Of a stretch of DNA of 64,000 nucleotides, positions 27,045 to 34,517 are shown piece after piece. The position numbers and the translations under genes were made by a program. Under the pieces are notes generated by a model. It did not search any database. It was not told where the DNA came from and worked only from the letters and a program-made list of their open reading frames with translations. Every line of letters starts with the position of its first letter. Position 1 is the stretch's first letter. The DNA is from an uncultured Spirochaetaceae bacterium (GTDB lineage: Bacteria > Spirochaetota > Spirochaetia > Sphaerochaetales > Sphaerochaetaceae), in contig CALXLT010000019.1 in NCBI GenBank assembly GCA_944389275.1, positions 1 through 64,000 of the forward strand. The letters are read 5' to 3'.

Positions 27045-28055
27045 TCATTCCAGGGCTTTCCGCGCCATGGCGTTCGGGATATCGAGCTTATCGGCAAAGC
27101 CCTTGCCCTGGCCGTAGCTGCCCTCATCGAACGAGAGATATGACTTTGTTGCCTTCCGGATGAACTTCATCCCCGGGTATACGATCTTTCCCGCCCTTTC
27201 CATATTCAGCGACTGTATCGCCGCTATCGCCGTCTCGGTACTGTCTGCCGGCATCTTGCCGGAAAGCGTGTCTATCATCCCCATTATGAAGTTATCGCGG
27301 GAGATCCTTATCCCATCTTCACGTGCCGCCCTTATCCCTGATTCCACGGATGAGATGAGATAGTCGAAGAGATATATAGCGAACTCGACCTCTGGCAGGC
27401 TCCCGTAGGCTATGGCGTTCCTGATGCCGCCATCGCTTGACGTGATGAGGAATATGCCGCTCATCCTTTCCGTGTAGCCAAGTATCGCCTTCACCCCATA
27501 TGAGAAGCGATGGGAAGAGTAGAGGGGCGCTGTGTAGATGCGCTCATCTGTCCTCTCGTCTATCCCGTTCTCGAGCATGAGGCTCTGGGCCTTGCGTATG
27601 GCTATCGCGCTTTCGTTCTCGAAAGGAGAGGAGGAGAGTGCCATGAGCTTGCGTATGCGCTCTCTTTTCGCGCTCATGCGCCCTATCGATAGCCGTATCG
27701 CGCTCTTGTCGAACCCCTCATCAACCCCAAGGGCACGGCAGCACTCCCTGAATGATTGGCCATGGCCTATCTTTCCGTTGACCCTGTAGTCCAGCGCGTG
27801 CGCAAGCTCGTGCAGGAAGACATTCGTTATCTGGGAATCCGTGCCATCCTCGATCAGGTCCTCGCTGATGGCTATGAGGAGATTGTCCGGACGGAAGAAG
27901 CCCAGCTTGCCGCCATCAAGCGTTGGGGCTATCTGGATGGAGGAGGCAAGGGGACGCGCTATCCCAAGCGTTGCCTCCTTCTCCCTCTGTATGGCGCGCA
28001 TCCGCCTTGTCCAGCTATCGATGGCCGTGCTTCTTACCGTGATCGTCCTCTGCAT
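27045..28055 (-). CDS. SprT-like metalloprotease-type domain fused to DUF2786
   Basis: 336 residues. The N-terminal part (about 1-125) is a zincin-like SprT domain with FLHELAHALD near residue 79-88 (HExxH plus a downstream Asp) and GHGQSFRECC, as in SprT/Spartan-like proteins. The next part (about 128-175) matches DUF2786: RIRKLMALSSSPFENESAIAIRKAQSLM. The C-terminus (about 190-330) is uncharacterised. No signal peptide, so it should act in the cytosol, perhaps on DNA-bound proteins or as part of a mobile-element function (inference). TATGAT lies exactly six bases before the ATG and no Shine-Dalgarno sequence is seen. Confidence 0.7.
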   Translation of the reverse strand: MQRTITVRSTAIDSWTRRMRAIQREKEATLGIARPLASSIQIAPTLDGGKLGFFRPDNLLIAISEDLIEDGTDSQITNVFLHELAHALDYRVNGKIGHGQSFRECCRALGVDEGFDKSAIRLSIGRMSAKRERIRKLMALSSSPFENESAIAIRKAQSLMLENGIDERTDERIYTAPLYSSHRFSYGVKAILGYTERMSGIFLITSSDGGIRNAIAYGSLPEVEFAIYLFDYLISSVESGIRAAREDGIRISRDNFIMGMIDTLSGKMPADSTETAIAAIQSLNMERAGKIVYPGMKFIRKATKSYLSFDEGSYGQGKGFADKLDIPNAMARKALE

Positions 28056-28061
28056 GAGGGT

Positions 28062-28067
28062 ATCATA
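28062..28067 (-). promoter_or_regulatory. -10 box six bases before the SprT-DUF2786 start
   Basis: Seen on the minus strand: TATGAT, six bases (ACCCTC), ATG at 28055. A weak TTTAAT lies 17 bases upstream. Confidence 0.5.
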
Positions 28068-28098
28068 TGCTCTTTGCTCCTTTCATTAAAGGCTTGGC

Positions 28099-28127
28099 TT
28101 GTTGCTCTCTGGCCTTTTCGTTAGAGT
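28099..28127 (+). promoter_or_regulatory. Promoter of rimO, probably leaderless
   Basis: Seen: TTGTTG (28099-28104), 17-base spacer, TAGAGT (28122-28127), seven bases before the GTG at 28135. No Shine-Dalgarno sequence. Confidence 0.5.
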
Positions 28128-28134
28128 TAATCGC

Positions 28135-29448
28135 GTGAAGATATACATAGAGAGCCTGGGCTGCGCGAAGAACCAGGTAGATTCGGAGGTGCTTCTCACG
28201 ATAGCCCTCCGCAAGGGCTATTCCCGTACCGATGATCCTGCGGAGGCGGATGTCATCGTCGTAAATACATGCGGCTTCATCGAAAGCGCGAAGACGGAGT
28301 CGATAGATACGTTCTTCTCGTTGCATGAGGCCAATCCTGACGCACGGATAGTCATGGCTGGCTGCCTTGCCCAGCGCTATGGAAGCGAGATGGAGCTGGA
28401 GGAGGCTGATGCCATATTCGGCAACCATGACCTCTCCAGGTTCTCCGATGTCCTTGATTCGCTTGGGGATAAGGAGGTCCTTATACCTGAGTATCCGGAT
28501 CCGGACAGAGAAGCAGATGAGCGCGATGTGCTCCTTGGCTATAAGGGAAGCGCGTATCTCAAGATAAGCGAGGGCTGCAACCATCGCTGCGCTTACTGCG
28601 CGATCCCCGTGATAAGGGGGCCTCTCAGGTCCCGTCCGATGGAGAGGATCATAAAGGATGCCGAGACCTTGATAAGCCGCGGCGTCTATGAGATTTCCGT
28701 GATAGCCCAGGATCTTGGCGCGTATGGCACGGACTATGGCCCGTCACGCTTCGTGGAGCTTATGGACAGGCTCTCCTCGCTTCCCGGGGACTTCGTGCTG
28801 AGGATGCTGTATATCCATCCGGACACCTTCCCGGAGGATCTGATAGCGCTTGTCCAGGAAAGGAAGAACATCCTTCCTTATTTCGATATCCCGTTCCAGC
28901 ATGCCGACAGCCGCATCCTGAGGTCTATGGGAAGGACTGGCGACAGGGAGATATACACGGCCCTTGTCAACAGGATAAGGACAGCTCTTCCCGATGCCGT
29001 GATACGCACGACGCTGATGCTCGGGTATCCCGGAGAGGACAGGGCGGCTTTTGATGAGCTCCTGCGCTTCGTGAAGGATGCCCGCTTTGACTGGATGGGC
29101 TCGTTCCTCTATTCCCGCGAGGAGGATACCCCAGCATATGACATGAGGGGAGAGGAGGAGCACGAGAAGGCCCATAAGATAGCCGCGAGGTGGCAGAAGG
29201 AGCTTGAGAAAGCCCAGGAGAGGATCACGGAGGAGCGCCTTGGACGCTTCGTCGGCAATGAATACACGGCCTTGATAGAGGACAGGATAGAAGGTGAGGA
29301 CCTCGCTATCGGAAGGATCTATTCAGAGGCTCCTGATGTCGATGGGCTCACTGTCATAATGGGCCGCGGCATGGAGCCTGGCGACAGGGTGCGTGTCGGC
29401 ATCACTAAGGTAAGGGGCATTGATCTCGAAGGAGTCAGGATTGGTTGA
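28135..29448 (+). CDS. rimO: Ribosomal protein S12 methylthiotransferase RimO
   Basis: About 437 residues from the GTG at 28135 (VKIYIESLGCAKNQVDSE), the start that matches the family's N-terminus. A radical-SAM enzyme that methylthiolates Asp of ribosomal protein S12. Seen: UPF0004 domain with SLGCAKNQ, NTCGFIESA and MAGCLAQRY cysteines for one 4Fe-4S cluster; radical SAM motif CNHRCAYCAIP near 152-162; C-terminal TRAM domain. The stop overlaps the pcrA start by eight bases. The promoter suggests a leaderless message. Confidence 0.94.
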   Translation: MKIYIESLGCAKNQVDSEVLLTIALRKGYSRTDDPAEADVIVVNTCGFIESAKTESIDTFFSLHEANPDARIVMAGCLAQRYGSEMELEEADAIFGNHDLSRFSDVLDSLGDKEVLIPEYPDPDREADERDVLLGYKGSAYLKISEGCNHRCAYCAIPVIRGPLRSRPMERIIKDAETLISRGVYEISVIAQDLGAYGTDYGPSRFVELMDRLSSLPGDFVLRMLYIHPDTFPEDLIALVQERKNILPYFDIPFQHADSRILRSMGRTGDREIYTALVNRIRTALPDAVIRTTLMLGYPGEDRAAFDELLRFVKDARFDWMGSFLYSREEDTPAYDMRGEEEHEKAHKIAARWQKELEKAQERITEERLGRFVGNEYTALIEDRIEGEDLAIGRIYSEAPDVDGLTVIMGRGMEPGDRVRVGITKVRGIDLEGVRIG

Positions 29449-31639
29449 TCTCTCTCTGCTTAACGACGAGCAGCGTTCCGCTGTCCTTGATTTCGACCAT
29501 AATCTCCTGATCCTTGCCTGCGCGGGCTCCGGCAAGACGCGGACGATAACCACCAAGATCGCCTATGCCATATCCGAAGGCATCTTCAAGCCTTATCAGA
29601 TACTGGCCGTGACATTCACGAACAGGGCTGCGGGGGAGATGCGCGAAAGGGTCGCGGCCATGCTTCCAGATGTCGATCTGGATGGCCTTGAGATGCGCAC
29701 GTTCCATTCATTCGGGGCATATATCCTCCGCCGATACGGGGAGCGCGCGGGGCTCTCGCCATCATTCTGCATATATGATGACGATGACTCGCTTTCACTC
29801 CTCTCTACAGTGGTCACGACTTTGGATAAGAGGAATCTCCGCGAGATACAGAAGGCTATCTCCAATGCGAAGGACAGAGGCCTTGATCCTGATTCCCCGG
29901 GCCTTGAGTCCATGCTTCCTGACTATGACTTCCGCACGGCTTTCCGACGGTACGAGGAGGCGCTTGCTATCTCCGGCAACGCGGACTTCGCGGATCTCAT
30001 ATGCAAAAGCACACAGCTTCTGAGGGATGATAAGGAGGTCGCGGGATACTTCCAGAAGCGCTTCAGGATGGTGCTCGTCGATGAGTATCAGGACTCGAAC
30101 AGGATGCAGTTCGAGATGCTGCGTTCTCTTGTCGGCCCTGATACCCTCCTTGTCACGGTAGGCGACGATGACCAGTCAATATACTCATTCCGCGGTGCTG
30201 AGATCGAGAACATACTCACGTTCGCATCATCGTTCGAGAATGTCCGTGAGATAAAGCTTGAGAAGAACTACCGCTCCACGTCCCAGATTCTCTCCGCAGC
30301 CGCTGCCCTGATCTCGCACAACAAGGCGAGGCACAAGAAGGACCTGGTGAGCGCGTACGGCACATCCGGGGCGAAGCCTTCCGTGATGTTCTCCACGACG
30401 GGGACGGGAGAGGGCGAGCGTGTCGCGGATCTCATACGGAACCTCGGCGGCTATGACGACACGGCGATCCTCTATAGGACGAACGCGCAGTCCCAGATAT
30501 TCGAGCGCGCCCTTACTGACAGGCGTATCCCATACAAGGTGATAGGCGCCCTGAAGTTCTATGAGAGGGAGGAGGTCAAGGATTCCCTCGCGTTCCTCTA
30601 TCTCCTGATGAACCATCGTGACCAGGTAAGCTTCCGCAGGATCATAAACAAGCCCTCACGCGGCATCGGCAACGCGAAGCTCATGCAGATACTCGGCGAG
30701 AGCGAGGACCTGATGGAAGCGCTGCGAGCCTTCGCGGCCAAGGCCCCGAAGAGCGCGAGGGAGGGGGCGGAGGCTTTCCTCTCAGCATGGGAACGCGCCG
30801 AGCAGAACCTCGCGGACGGCATGCCTCTTGGGGATATCCTCAACGCCGCCCTTCTCGATACCGGGCTCTATGACCTTTACAACAGCGAGCCTGACAGGGC
30901 GGTGCGCCTTACCAAGACGGAGAACCTCGGAGAGCTTGTCTCCGTGCTGCAGCAGGCCGGATGCGGTAGGGAAGCCCTGACGCTCTTTCTGGAGAAGCTC
31001 ACGCTCGATAACACCGTCCTTGGCGATGATGATCCGGGACAGGAGAGCGGGGTGACGCTCATGACGATGCACAATACCAAGGGCCTTGAGTTCGACAGGG
31101 TCTTCATAGCGGGGGCTGAGGATGAGATAATCCCCGGCAGGCATGAGGAGTCCCTCGCCGCCACCGAGGAGGAAAGGCGCATCATGTATGTCGCCATGAC
31201 GCGGGCGCGTAAGAGCCTTTATATATCATACGCGGCGCAGCGCATGATGTGGGGGCATACCGATTACCATACGCCCTCACGCTTCCTGAAGGATATCCCG
31301 GGAGAGCTTCTTGCAGGAGAGTTGGGGGCCCTTTCGCAGCCTCGCTTCTCCCATTCCCTTTCCTCTCATGTGGGCGATACGTTGCGCTATAAGCCGCGCA
31401 CCGCGCTCTCCTCAGAGCCGGCATGGACGCCCGGGAACGTGGTTGTCAGGAAGAGGAAGCCCGTCTCCCAGGCTTCCGCCGTCCATTTCGAAGTCGGTGA
31501 CAAGGTCCGAAGCGATAACTTCGGCACAGGGGTTGTCAGGAGCATAGAGAAAGCGGGCGTGAATAGGATCATAACCGTCAGGTTCAACAATAGCGAGGCT
31601 AAGTTCGTGGAGGGCAGCGCGAAGCTTGAGAAGCTATGA
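29441..31639 (+). CDS. pcrA: ATP-dependent DNA helicase PcrA/UvrD
   Basis: About 732 residues from a TTG at 29441, chosen because GGAG lies nine bases upstream and it begins the conserved LLNDEQRSAV; an earlier TTG at 29420 is possible. A superfamily 1A 3'-5' helicase for repair and replication restart. Seen: Walker A CAGSGKTRT, TFTNRAAGEMRERV, VDEYQDSN, GDDDQSIYSFRGAE, TMHNTKGLEFDRVF, YVAMTRARKSL. The C-terminal Tudor-like tail (VGDKVRSDNFGTGVV near 685) is the RNA-polymerase-binding element of PcrA. Overlaps rimO by eight bases. Confidence 0.92.
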   Translation: MVDLSLLNDEQRSAVLDFDHNLLILACAGSGKTRTITTKIAYAISEGIFKPYQILAVTFTNRAAGEMRERVAAMLPDVDLDGLEMRTFHSFGAYILRRYGERAGLSPSFCIYDDDDSLSLLSTVVTTLDKRNLREIQKAISNAKDRGLDPDSPGLESMLPDYDFRTAFRRYEEALAISGNADFADLICKSTQLLRDDKEVAGYFQKRFRMVLVDEYQDSNRMQFEMLRSLVGPDTLLVTVGDDDQSIYSFRGAEIENILTFASSFENVREIKLEKNYRSTSQILSAAAALISHNKARHKKDLVSAYGTSGAKPSVMFSTTGTGEGERVADLIRNLGGYDDTAILYRTNAQSQIFERALTDRRIPYKVIGALKFYEREEVKDSLAFLYLLMNHRDQVSFRRIINKPSRGIGNAKLMQILGESEDLMEALRAFAAKAPKSAREGAEAFLSAWERAEQNLADGMPLGDILNAALLDTGLYDLYNSEPDRAVRLTKTENLGELVSVLQQAGCGREALTLFLEKLTLDNTVLGDDDPGQESGVTLMTMHNTKGLEFDRVFIAGAEDEIIPGRHEESLAATEEERRIMYVAMTRARKSLYISYAAQRMMWGHTDYHTPSRFLKDIPGELLAGELGALSQPRFSHSLSSHVGDTLRYKPRTALSSEPAWTPGNVVVRKRKPVSQASAVHFEVGDKVRSDNFGTGVVRSIEKAGVNRIITVRFNNSEAKFVEGSAKLEKL

Positions 31640-31647
31640 TCCGCCCC

Positions 31648-31677
31648 TTTACAAACCCTTCGCTATTTCTATATAAT
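31648..31677 (+). promoter_or_regulatory. Strong promoter of the rplM-rpsI operon
   Basis: Seen: TTTACA (31648-31653), 18-base spacer, TATAAT (31672-31677). Transcription would start near 31684, leaving a leader of about 275 bases before rplM. Confidence 0.75.
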
Positions 31678-31682
31678 GCCAA

Positions 31683-31958
31683 ATCGTGCAGTTTTCTGCA
31701 CACCCTCGCATGACTTGAGAAGGGCGTTTGCCTTTCCAGGATATCCTTATGGATAAGCTGCGGCAGGACGAGTCCGAAGAGCGATCTTCAGAATACTTCC
31801 TTTCCCCGGAGAGCTCGGAATGCCTACGCCCCGTATGGATTCGGTGAACCTGGAGCTCTCAGGGATCCTTATTGGCTGGATCGATGCGCCTGGGATGGGA
31901 GCTTTGCCCCGGACTGGGAGGGATTTATCCCAAGGGAAGATATAAGAAGGTTGAGTTT
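31683..31958 (+). ncRNA. Long structured leader (or separate small RNA) upstream of rplM
   Basis: A gene-free stretch of about 275 bases behind a strong promoter. Seen hairpins: GTGCAG/CTGCAC with a TTTT loop right at the expected 5' end (31686-31701); GAAGGGC/GCCTTTC with a GTTT loop (from about 31717); GAAGA/TCTTC with a GCGA tetraloop (about 31780-31793); and a long stem GAGAGCTC/GAGCTCTC (about 31809-31862) enclosing an inner CCTACG/CGTATGG hairpin. A last small hairpin GGGATTTATCCC precedes the rplM ribosome-binding site. It could be an autoregulatory leader bound by L13 or an independent RNA; I do not recognise a known family. Confidence 0.5.
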
Positions 31959-32387
31959 ATGAAGACTATTTTCGTAAAGCCGCAGTCGATCGAGAAGAAG
32001 TGGTATCTCATCGATGCAGAAGGCAAGACCCTCGGACGTGTCGCAGCGGAAGCGGCGAAGATCCTCAGAGGCAAGAACAAGGTCGAGTACGTACCTCACC
32101 AGGATCTTGGTGACTACGTGATCATCATCAATGCAGCCAAGGCAAGCGTCACCGGCAACAAGATGGAAGACAAGATCTACTATCGCCATTCTATGTATCC
32201 AGGCGGACTCAAGGCTGAGTCTCTCAAGAAGATGCTTGACAGGAAGCCTACATATCCTATGGAGCATGCCATCAAGGGAATGCTTCCTCATGGAAAGCTC
32301 GGCAGAAGGCTCTTCACGAACGTGAAGATCTATGCAGGCCCGGAGCATCCGCATCAGGCGCAGCAGCCGATTGCTGTTGAAATCTAA
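31959..32387 (+). CDS. rplM: 50S ribosomal protein L13
   Basis: 142 residues from the ATG at 31959 (MKTIFVKPQSIEKKWYLIDA); the longer open frame upstream lies in the leader. Seen: KTLGRVAAEAAKILRGKN, GDYVIIINAAK and YPMEHAIKGMLPHGKLGRRLF, all standard L13 segments. AGAAGG stands nine bases before the start. Transcribed with rpsI, the usual L13-S9 pair. Confidence 0.97.
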   Translation: MKTIFVKPQSIEKKWYLIDAEGKTLGRVAAEAAKILRGKNKVEYVPHQDLGDYVIIINAAKASVTGNKMEDKIYYRHSMYPGGLKAESLKKMLDRKPTYPMEHAIKGMLPHGKLGRRLFTNVKIYAGPEHPHQAQQPIAVEI

Positions 32388-32398
32388 GGAGTGGCGAT

Positions 32399-32812
32399 AT
32401 GGCAAAGAAAGAAGATAACAAGTCAATCAATCTCGGTCACGGCGTCGGTCGACGCAAGACTTCCGTTGCAAGGGTCTACCTCAGGGACGGCAATGGCAAG
32501 GTAACTATCAACGGCAAGGATGTTGCCGAGTACTTCGTCGATGCTATCAACGCAGCGAAGGTCGTGCAGCCATTCGATGTCACAGAGACACAGGGCAAGT
32601 ATGACGTGGTCATCACAGTCGCTGGCGGCGGCATCTGCTCTCAGGCAGAGGCTTGCAGGCACGGTCTTGCCAGAGCTCTCGTGGCTTACGACGAGGCTTA
32701 CAGGAAGGCTCTCCGCCAGGCTGGCTATATGACCAGAGACCCAAGGATGGTCGAAAGGAAGAAGTATGGTCAGAAGGGCGCAAGAAGGCGCTTCCAGTTC
32801 TCCAAGAGATAA
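32399..32812 (+). CDS. rpsI: 30S ribosomal protein S9
   Basis: 137 residues. The conserved GVGRRKTSVARVYLRDGNGKVTINGK opening is present in full, as is the C-terminal RDPRMVERKKYGQKGARRRFQFSKR tail whose basic end reaches the ribosomal P site. AAGGAG precedes the ATG. Ends 20 bases before a clear terminator hairpin. Confidence 0.97.
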   Translation: MAKKEDNKSINLGHGVGRRKTSVARVYLRDGNGKVTINGKDVAEYFVDAINAAKVVQPFDVTETQGKYDVVITVAGGGICSQAEACRHGLARALVAYDEAYRKALRQAGYMTRDPRMVERKKYGQKGARRRFQFSKR

Positions 32813-32827
32813 CCATACGTGCTTTTG

Positions 32828-32860
32828 GACAGAGGTCAGCTATCATGGCTGGCCTTTTTT
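32828..32860 (+). repeat. Direct repeat, left copy flanking the abi insertion
   Basis: 33 bases from GACAGAG to the end of the T-run, identical to 34021-34053 except G/A at the eighth base. The pair brackets the AT-rich Abi_2 gene and its RNA, as a target-site or attachment-like duplication would. Confidence 0.75.
32834..32860 (+). terminator. Terminator of rpsI (copy 1 of a 33-base repeat)
   Basis: Seen: GGTCAGC (32834-32840), loop TATCATG, GCTGGCC (32848-32854), six T. One G-T pair in a seven-base stem. The surrounding 33 bases (32828-32860) recur at 34021-34053 with one mismatch. Confidence 0.85.
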
Positions 32861-32878
32861 CATAAGATATTTCGATGT

Positions 32879-33832
32879 TTATTCCAGTTTATATCCATCG
32901 AGCTTCAATTTCTTCCTTATTTCAGCCATATTCATTGCTTTTGGGAATCCCAATTGGGAATAGTCGAGATTGAGCTCTGTTACTATTCTCTCAAGCTTAA
33001 GCAGATATGCAGCAGTTTGGTTTTTCCGTCCTGTCGAATCAGAAAGATAGCAGAGCATGAGCATGCAAGCATAGAAACTCCTTGGATTAGCTATATCCAG
33101 CAATACTGCATATTCAGGTATTTTCCAATTGCGAGGCATAAGCATCGGGACTGGATTGCTTGTATCAATCAATTTTGAATGATGTGCACATCTGTTTCTC
33201 AGCAATGTCAGGCTATGGAGCCAAGATTCCATTGCAGTTGCAGACAAGGCATAATTGTTTGCGAGTATGTTTCGATCCTCATCTTTAAGATATCGTTTGT
33301 AGAACTGTGATAGCTCTCCAAAACTCAGTAGTTCGATTGTTATCCAAATTGGAGGGACTTTGTTGTTATATTTCTGCACGAAGCTTTTTATGCAAACTTC
33401 ATTTGCTTTTTTGACAGCTGCTATGATATGTTCTTCGTACATCTTATCCCATTCTTCTTTTGTTGAATGATAATATTCGGCATTGTATGGAAATGCGCCG
33501 TATCTGGCACCTAAGACATTTGCTATCTGTGACCGTAGGGATATCTCAAAGTTCTGTATCATATCTAATGTCTCTATTCGGATTCTCTTATCAGCATGAT
33601 AGTCTGCTTGTATTCTTGCAAATGAGGCTTCTGGCTTGAATCTATGTTGCTTTGGTTCTTGTCTGTAATATCTTAGACAGTATCCTTCAAACCTGTGGAA
33701 GTTGAGATTTCTTAGGAGATTGATTAATGATTGACGATTCTCGTCAGTAACTAGAGCAAGGCCTATGTCTTCCAAGAGTTTTGCCTGTTCTTCGAATGTA
33801 AGGAATGGTTTTGAATAAGGGGGCTTTGTCAT
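32879..33832 (-). CDS. Abi_2 (AbiD/AbiF)-family HEPN protein
   Basis: 317 residues. The opening KPFLTFEEQAKLLEDIGL and the N-terminal layout match the Abi_2 family (AbiD, AbiF) of phage abortive-infection proteins. A HEPN ribonuclease motif RNRCAHH is present at 212-218 (R-x4-H with R212 and H217), as in Cas13 and other HEPN toxins, so RNA cleavage is the expected activity. Base composition is visibly richer in A/T than its neighbours. It stands alone between duplicated terminators and reads towards rpsI. Its ribosome-binding site and ATG are folded into the 3' hairpin of a small RNA with its own promoter. Probably acquired by transfer. Confidence 0.85.
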   Translation of the reverse strand: MTKPPYSKPFLTFEEQAKLLEDIGLALVTDENRQSLINLLRNLNFHRFEGYCLRYYRQEPKQHRFKPEASFARIQADYHADKRIRIETLDMIQNFEISLRSQIANVLGARYGAFPYNAEYYHSTKEEWDKMYEEHIIAAVKKANEVCIKSFVQKYNNKVPPIWITIELLSFGELSQFYKRYLKDEDRNILANNYALSATAMESWLHSLTLLRNRCAHHSKLIDTSNPVPMLMPRNWKIPEYAVLLDIANPRSFYACMLMLCYLSDSTGRKNQTAAYLLKLERIVTELNLDYSQLGFPKAMNMAEIRKKLKLDGYKLE

Positions 33833-33906
33833 TAAGCCCCCTCAGACTGTCCATGCCAAAATGAGCACCATTGCATAAGCAACGGGAGGCTTGCATGGAT
33901 CTATTG
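33813..33906 (-). ncRNA. AbiF-type structured RNA overlapping the abi start
   Basis: Seen on the minus strand after the promoter: closing stem CCATGC/GCATGG (33893-33898 with 33851-33856), inside it a seven-pair hairpin CCGTTGC/GCAATGG with TTAT loop (33885-33868), then a 3' hairpin GGGGGCTT/AAGCCCCC (33841-33834 with 33826-33819) whose 7-base loop holds the abi ATG. The segment AAGCCTCC (33892-33885) can pair alternatively with GGGGGCTT, which is also the abi ribosome-binding site. Structured RNAs upstream of abiF genes are known from comparative genomics; membership here is inferred from position and shape. Confidence 0.6.
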
Positions 33907-33911
33907 ATTCA

Positions 33912-33940
33912 AATCTATTAAGGAATAAGTTATTTGTCAA
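33912..33940 (-). promoter_or_regulatory. Promoter of the abi RNA/abi gene
   Basis: Seen on the minus strand: perfect TTGACA (33940-33935), 17-base spacer, TAGATT (33917-33912). It would start an RNA near 33905 that runs through the structured element into abi. Confidence 0.7.
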
Positions 33941-34020
33941 CATTTGCAATCTTCTCATACCTTGTAGTTCTGGCCTCTTCTAGAAGTAGTATAGTCCCTT
34001 TGCCGCATATAGCAGTTTTT

Positions 34021-34053
34021 GACAGAGATCAGCTATCATGGCTGGCCTTTTTT
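34021..34053 (+). repeat. Direct repeat, right copy (degraded duplicate of the rpsI terminator)
   Basis: Same 33 bases as 32828-32860 with one change, which turns the second stem pair G-C into A-C. The hairpin GATCAGC/GCTGGCC with six T remains but is weaker. It now lies just upstream of recX. Confidence 0.75.
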
Positions 34054-34055
34054 GA

Positions 34056-34061
34056 TATCAT
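34056..34061 (+). promoter_or_regulatory. -10 box six bases before recX
   Basis: Seen: TATCAT, six bases (CATCAT), ATG at 34068; no Shine-Dalgarno sequence. The upstream -35 region falls in the duplicated terminator, so the insertion may have replaced the original -35. Confidence 0.5.
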
Positions 34062-34067
34062 CATCAT

Positions 34068-34517
34068 ATGACTGCATATGATAAGGCCGTATCATTGCTT
34101 GCCGTCCGGGAGCATACGGAGAAGGAGATACGCGAGAAGCTCAGAACAAGATCATTCCCTTCCTCTGAGATAGAGGAGGCTGTCTCTCGCCTGAAGCGGG
34201 AAGGCTATATCTCCGAGGAAAGGTTCGCTGAGGTCTTCATCCGCTCGCGCCTGAGAAAGCTTCCTGAGGGAAAGGCCCTTCTTGCCATGCGGCTGAGGGA
34301 GAGGGGATGCGCGGAAGACGCGGCAAGGAAGGCCCTTTCAGAAGCCTGGGAGAGAGAGGACTACATGGAGCCCCTCATCTCATATATGGATGAGCTTACA
34401 CGGAAGAAGGGGGAGGAGAAGGCGTATGCGGCCCTGATGCATAAGGGCTTCTCCCCGACAGAGGTGAGGAGAGCCCGGGCAATTCTTTCAGAGCGCGCTG
34501 TCGACGAACTGGAATGA
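34068..34517 (+). CDS. recX: Regulatory protein RecX
   Basis: 149 residues, made of three-helix repeats as in RecX, which binds RecA filaments and modulates them. Seen: AVSLLAVREHTEKEIREKLRTR (repeat 1), SRLKREGYISEERFAEVFIRSRLRK (repeat 2) and AYAALMHKGFSPTEVRRARAIL (repeat 3). Length is normal. recA is not in the window. No Shine-Dalgarno sequence; a -10-like TATCAT stands six bases before ATG. The last 30 bases overlap the convergent adenine deaminase gene. Confidence 0.88.
   Translation: MTAYDKAVSLLAVREHTEKEIREKLRTRSFPSSEIEEAVSRLKREGYISEERFAEVFIRSRLRKLPEGKALLAMRLRERGCAEDAARKALSEAWEREDYMEPLISYMDELTRKKGEEKAYAALMHKGFSPTEVRRARAILSERAVDELE

Noticed and set aside
28063..28584. A 173-codon minus-strand frame over the rimO 5' part
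   Set aside because: It is antisense to rimO, whose radical-SAM and N-terminal cluster motifs are intact.
31740..31800. Hammerhead-like or RNase P/6S-like pieces in the rplM leader (GACGAGTCCGAA)
   Set aside because: The conserved core order of a hammerhead (CUGANGA, GAAA) and of RNase P, tmRNA or 6S RNA could not be assembled; only generic hairpins remain.
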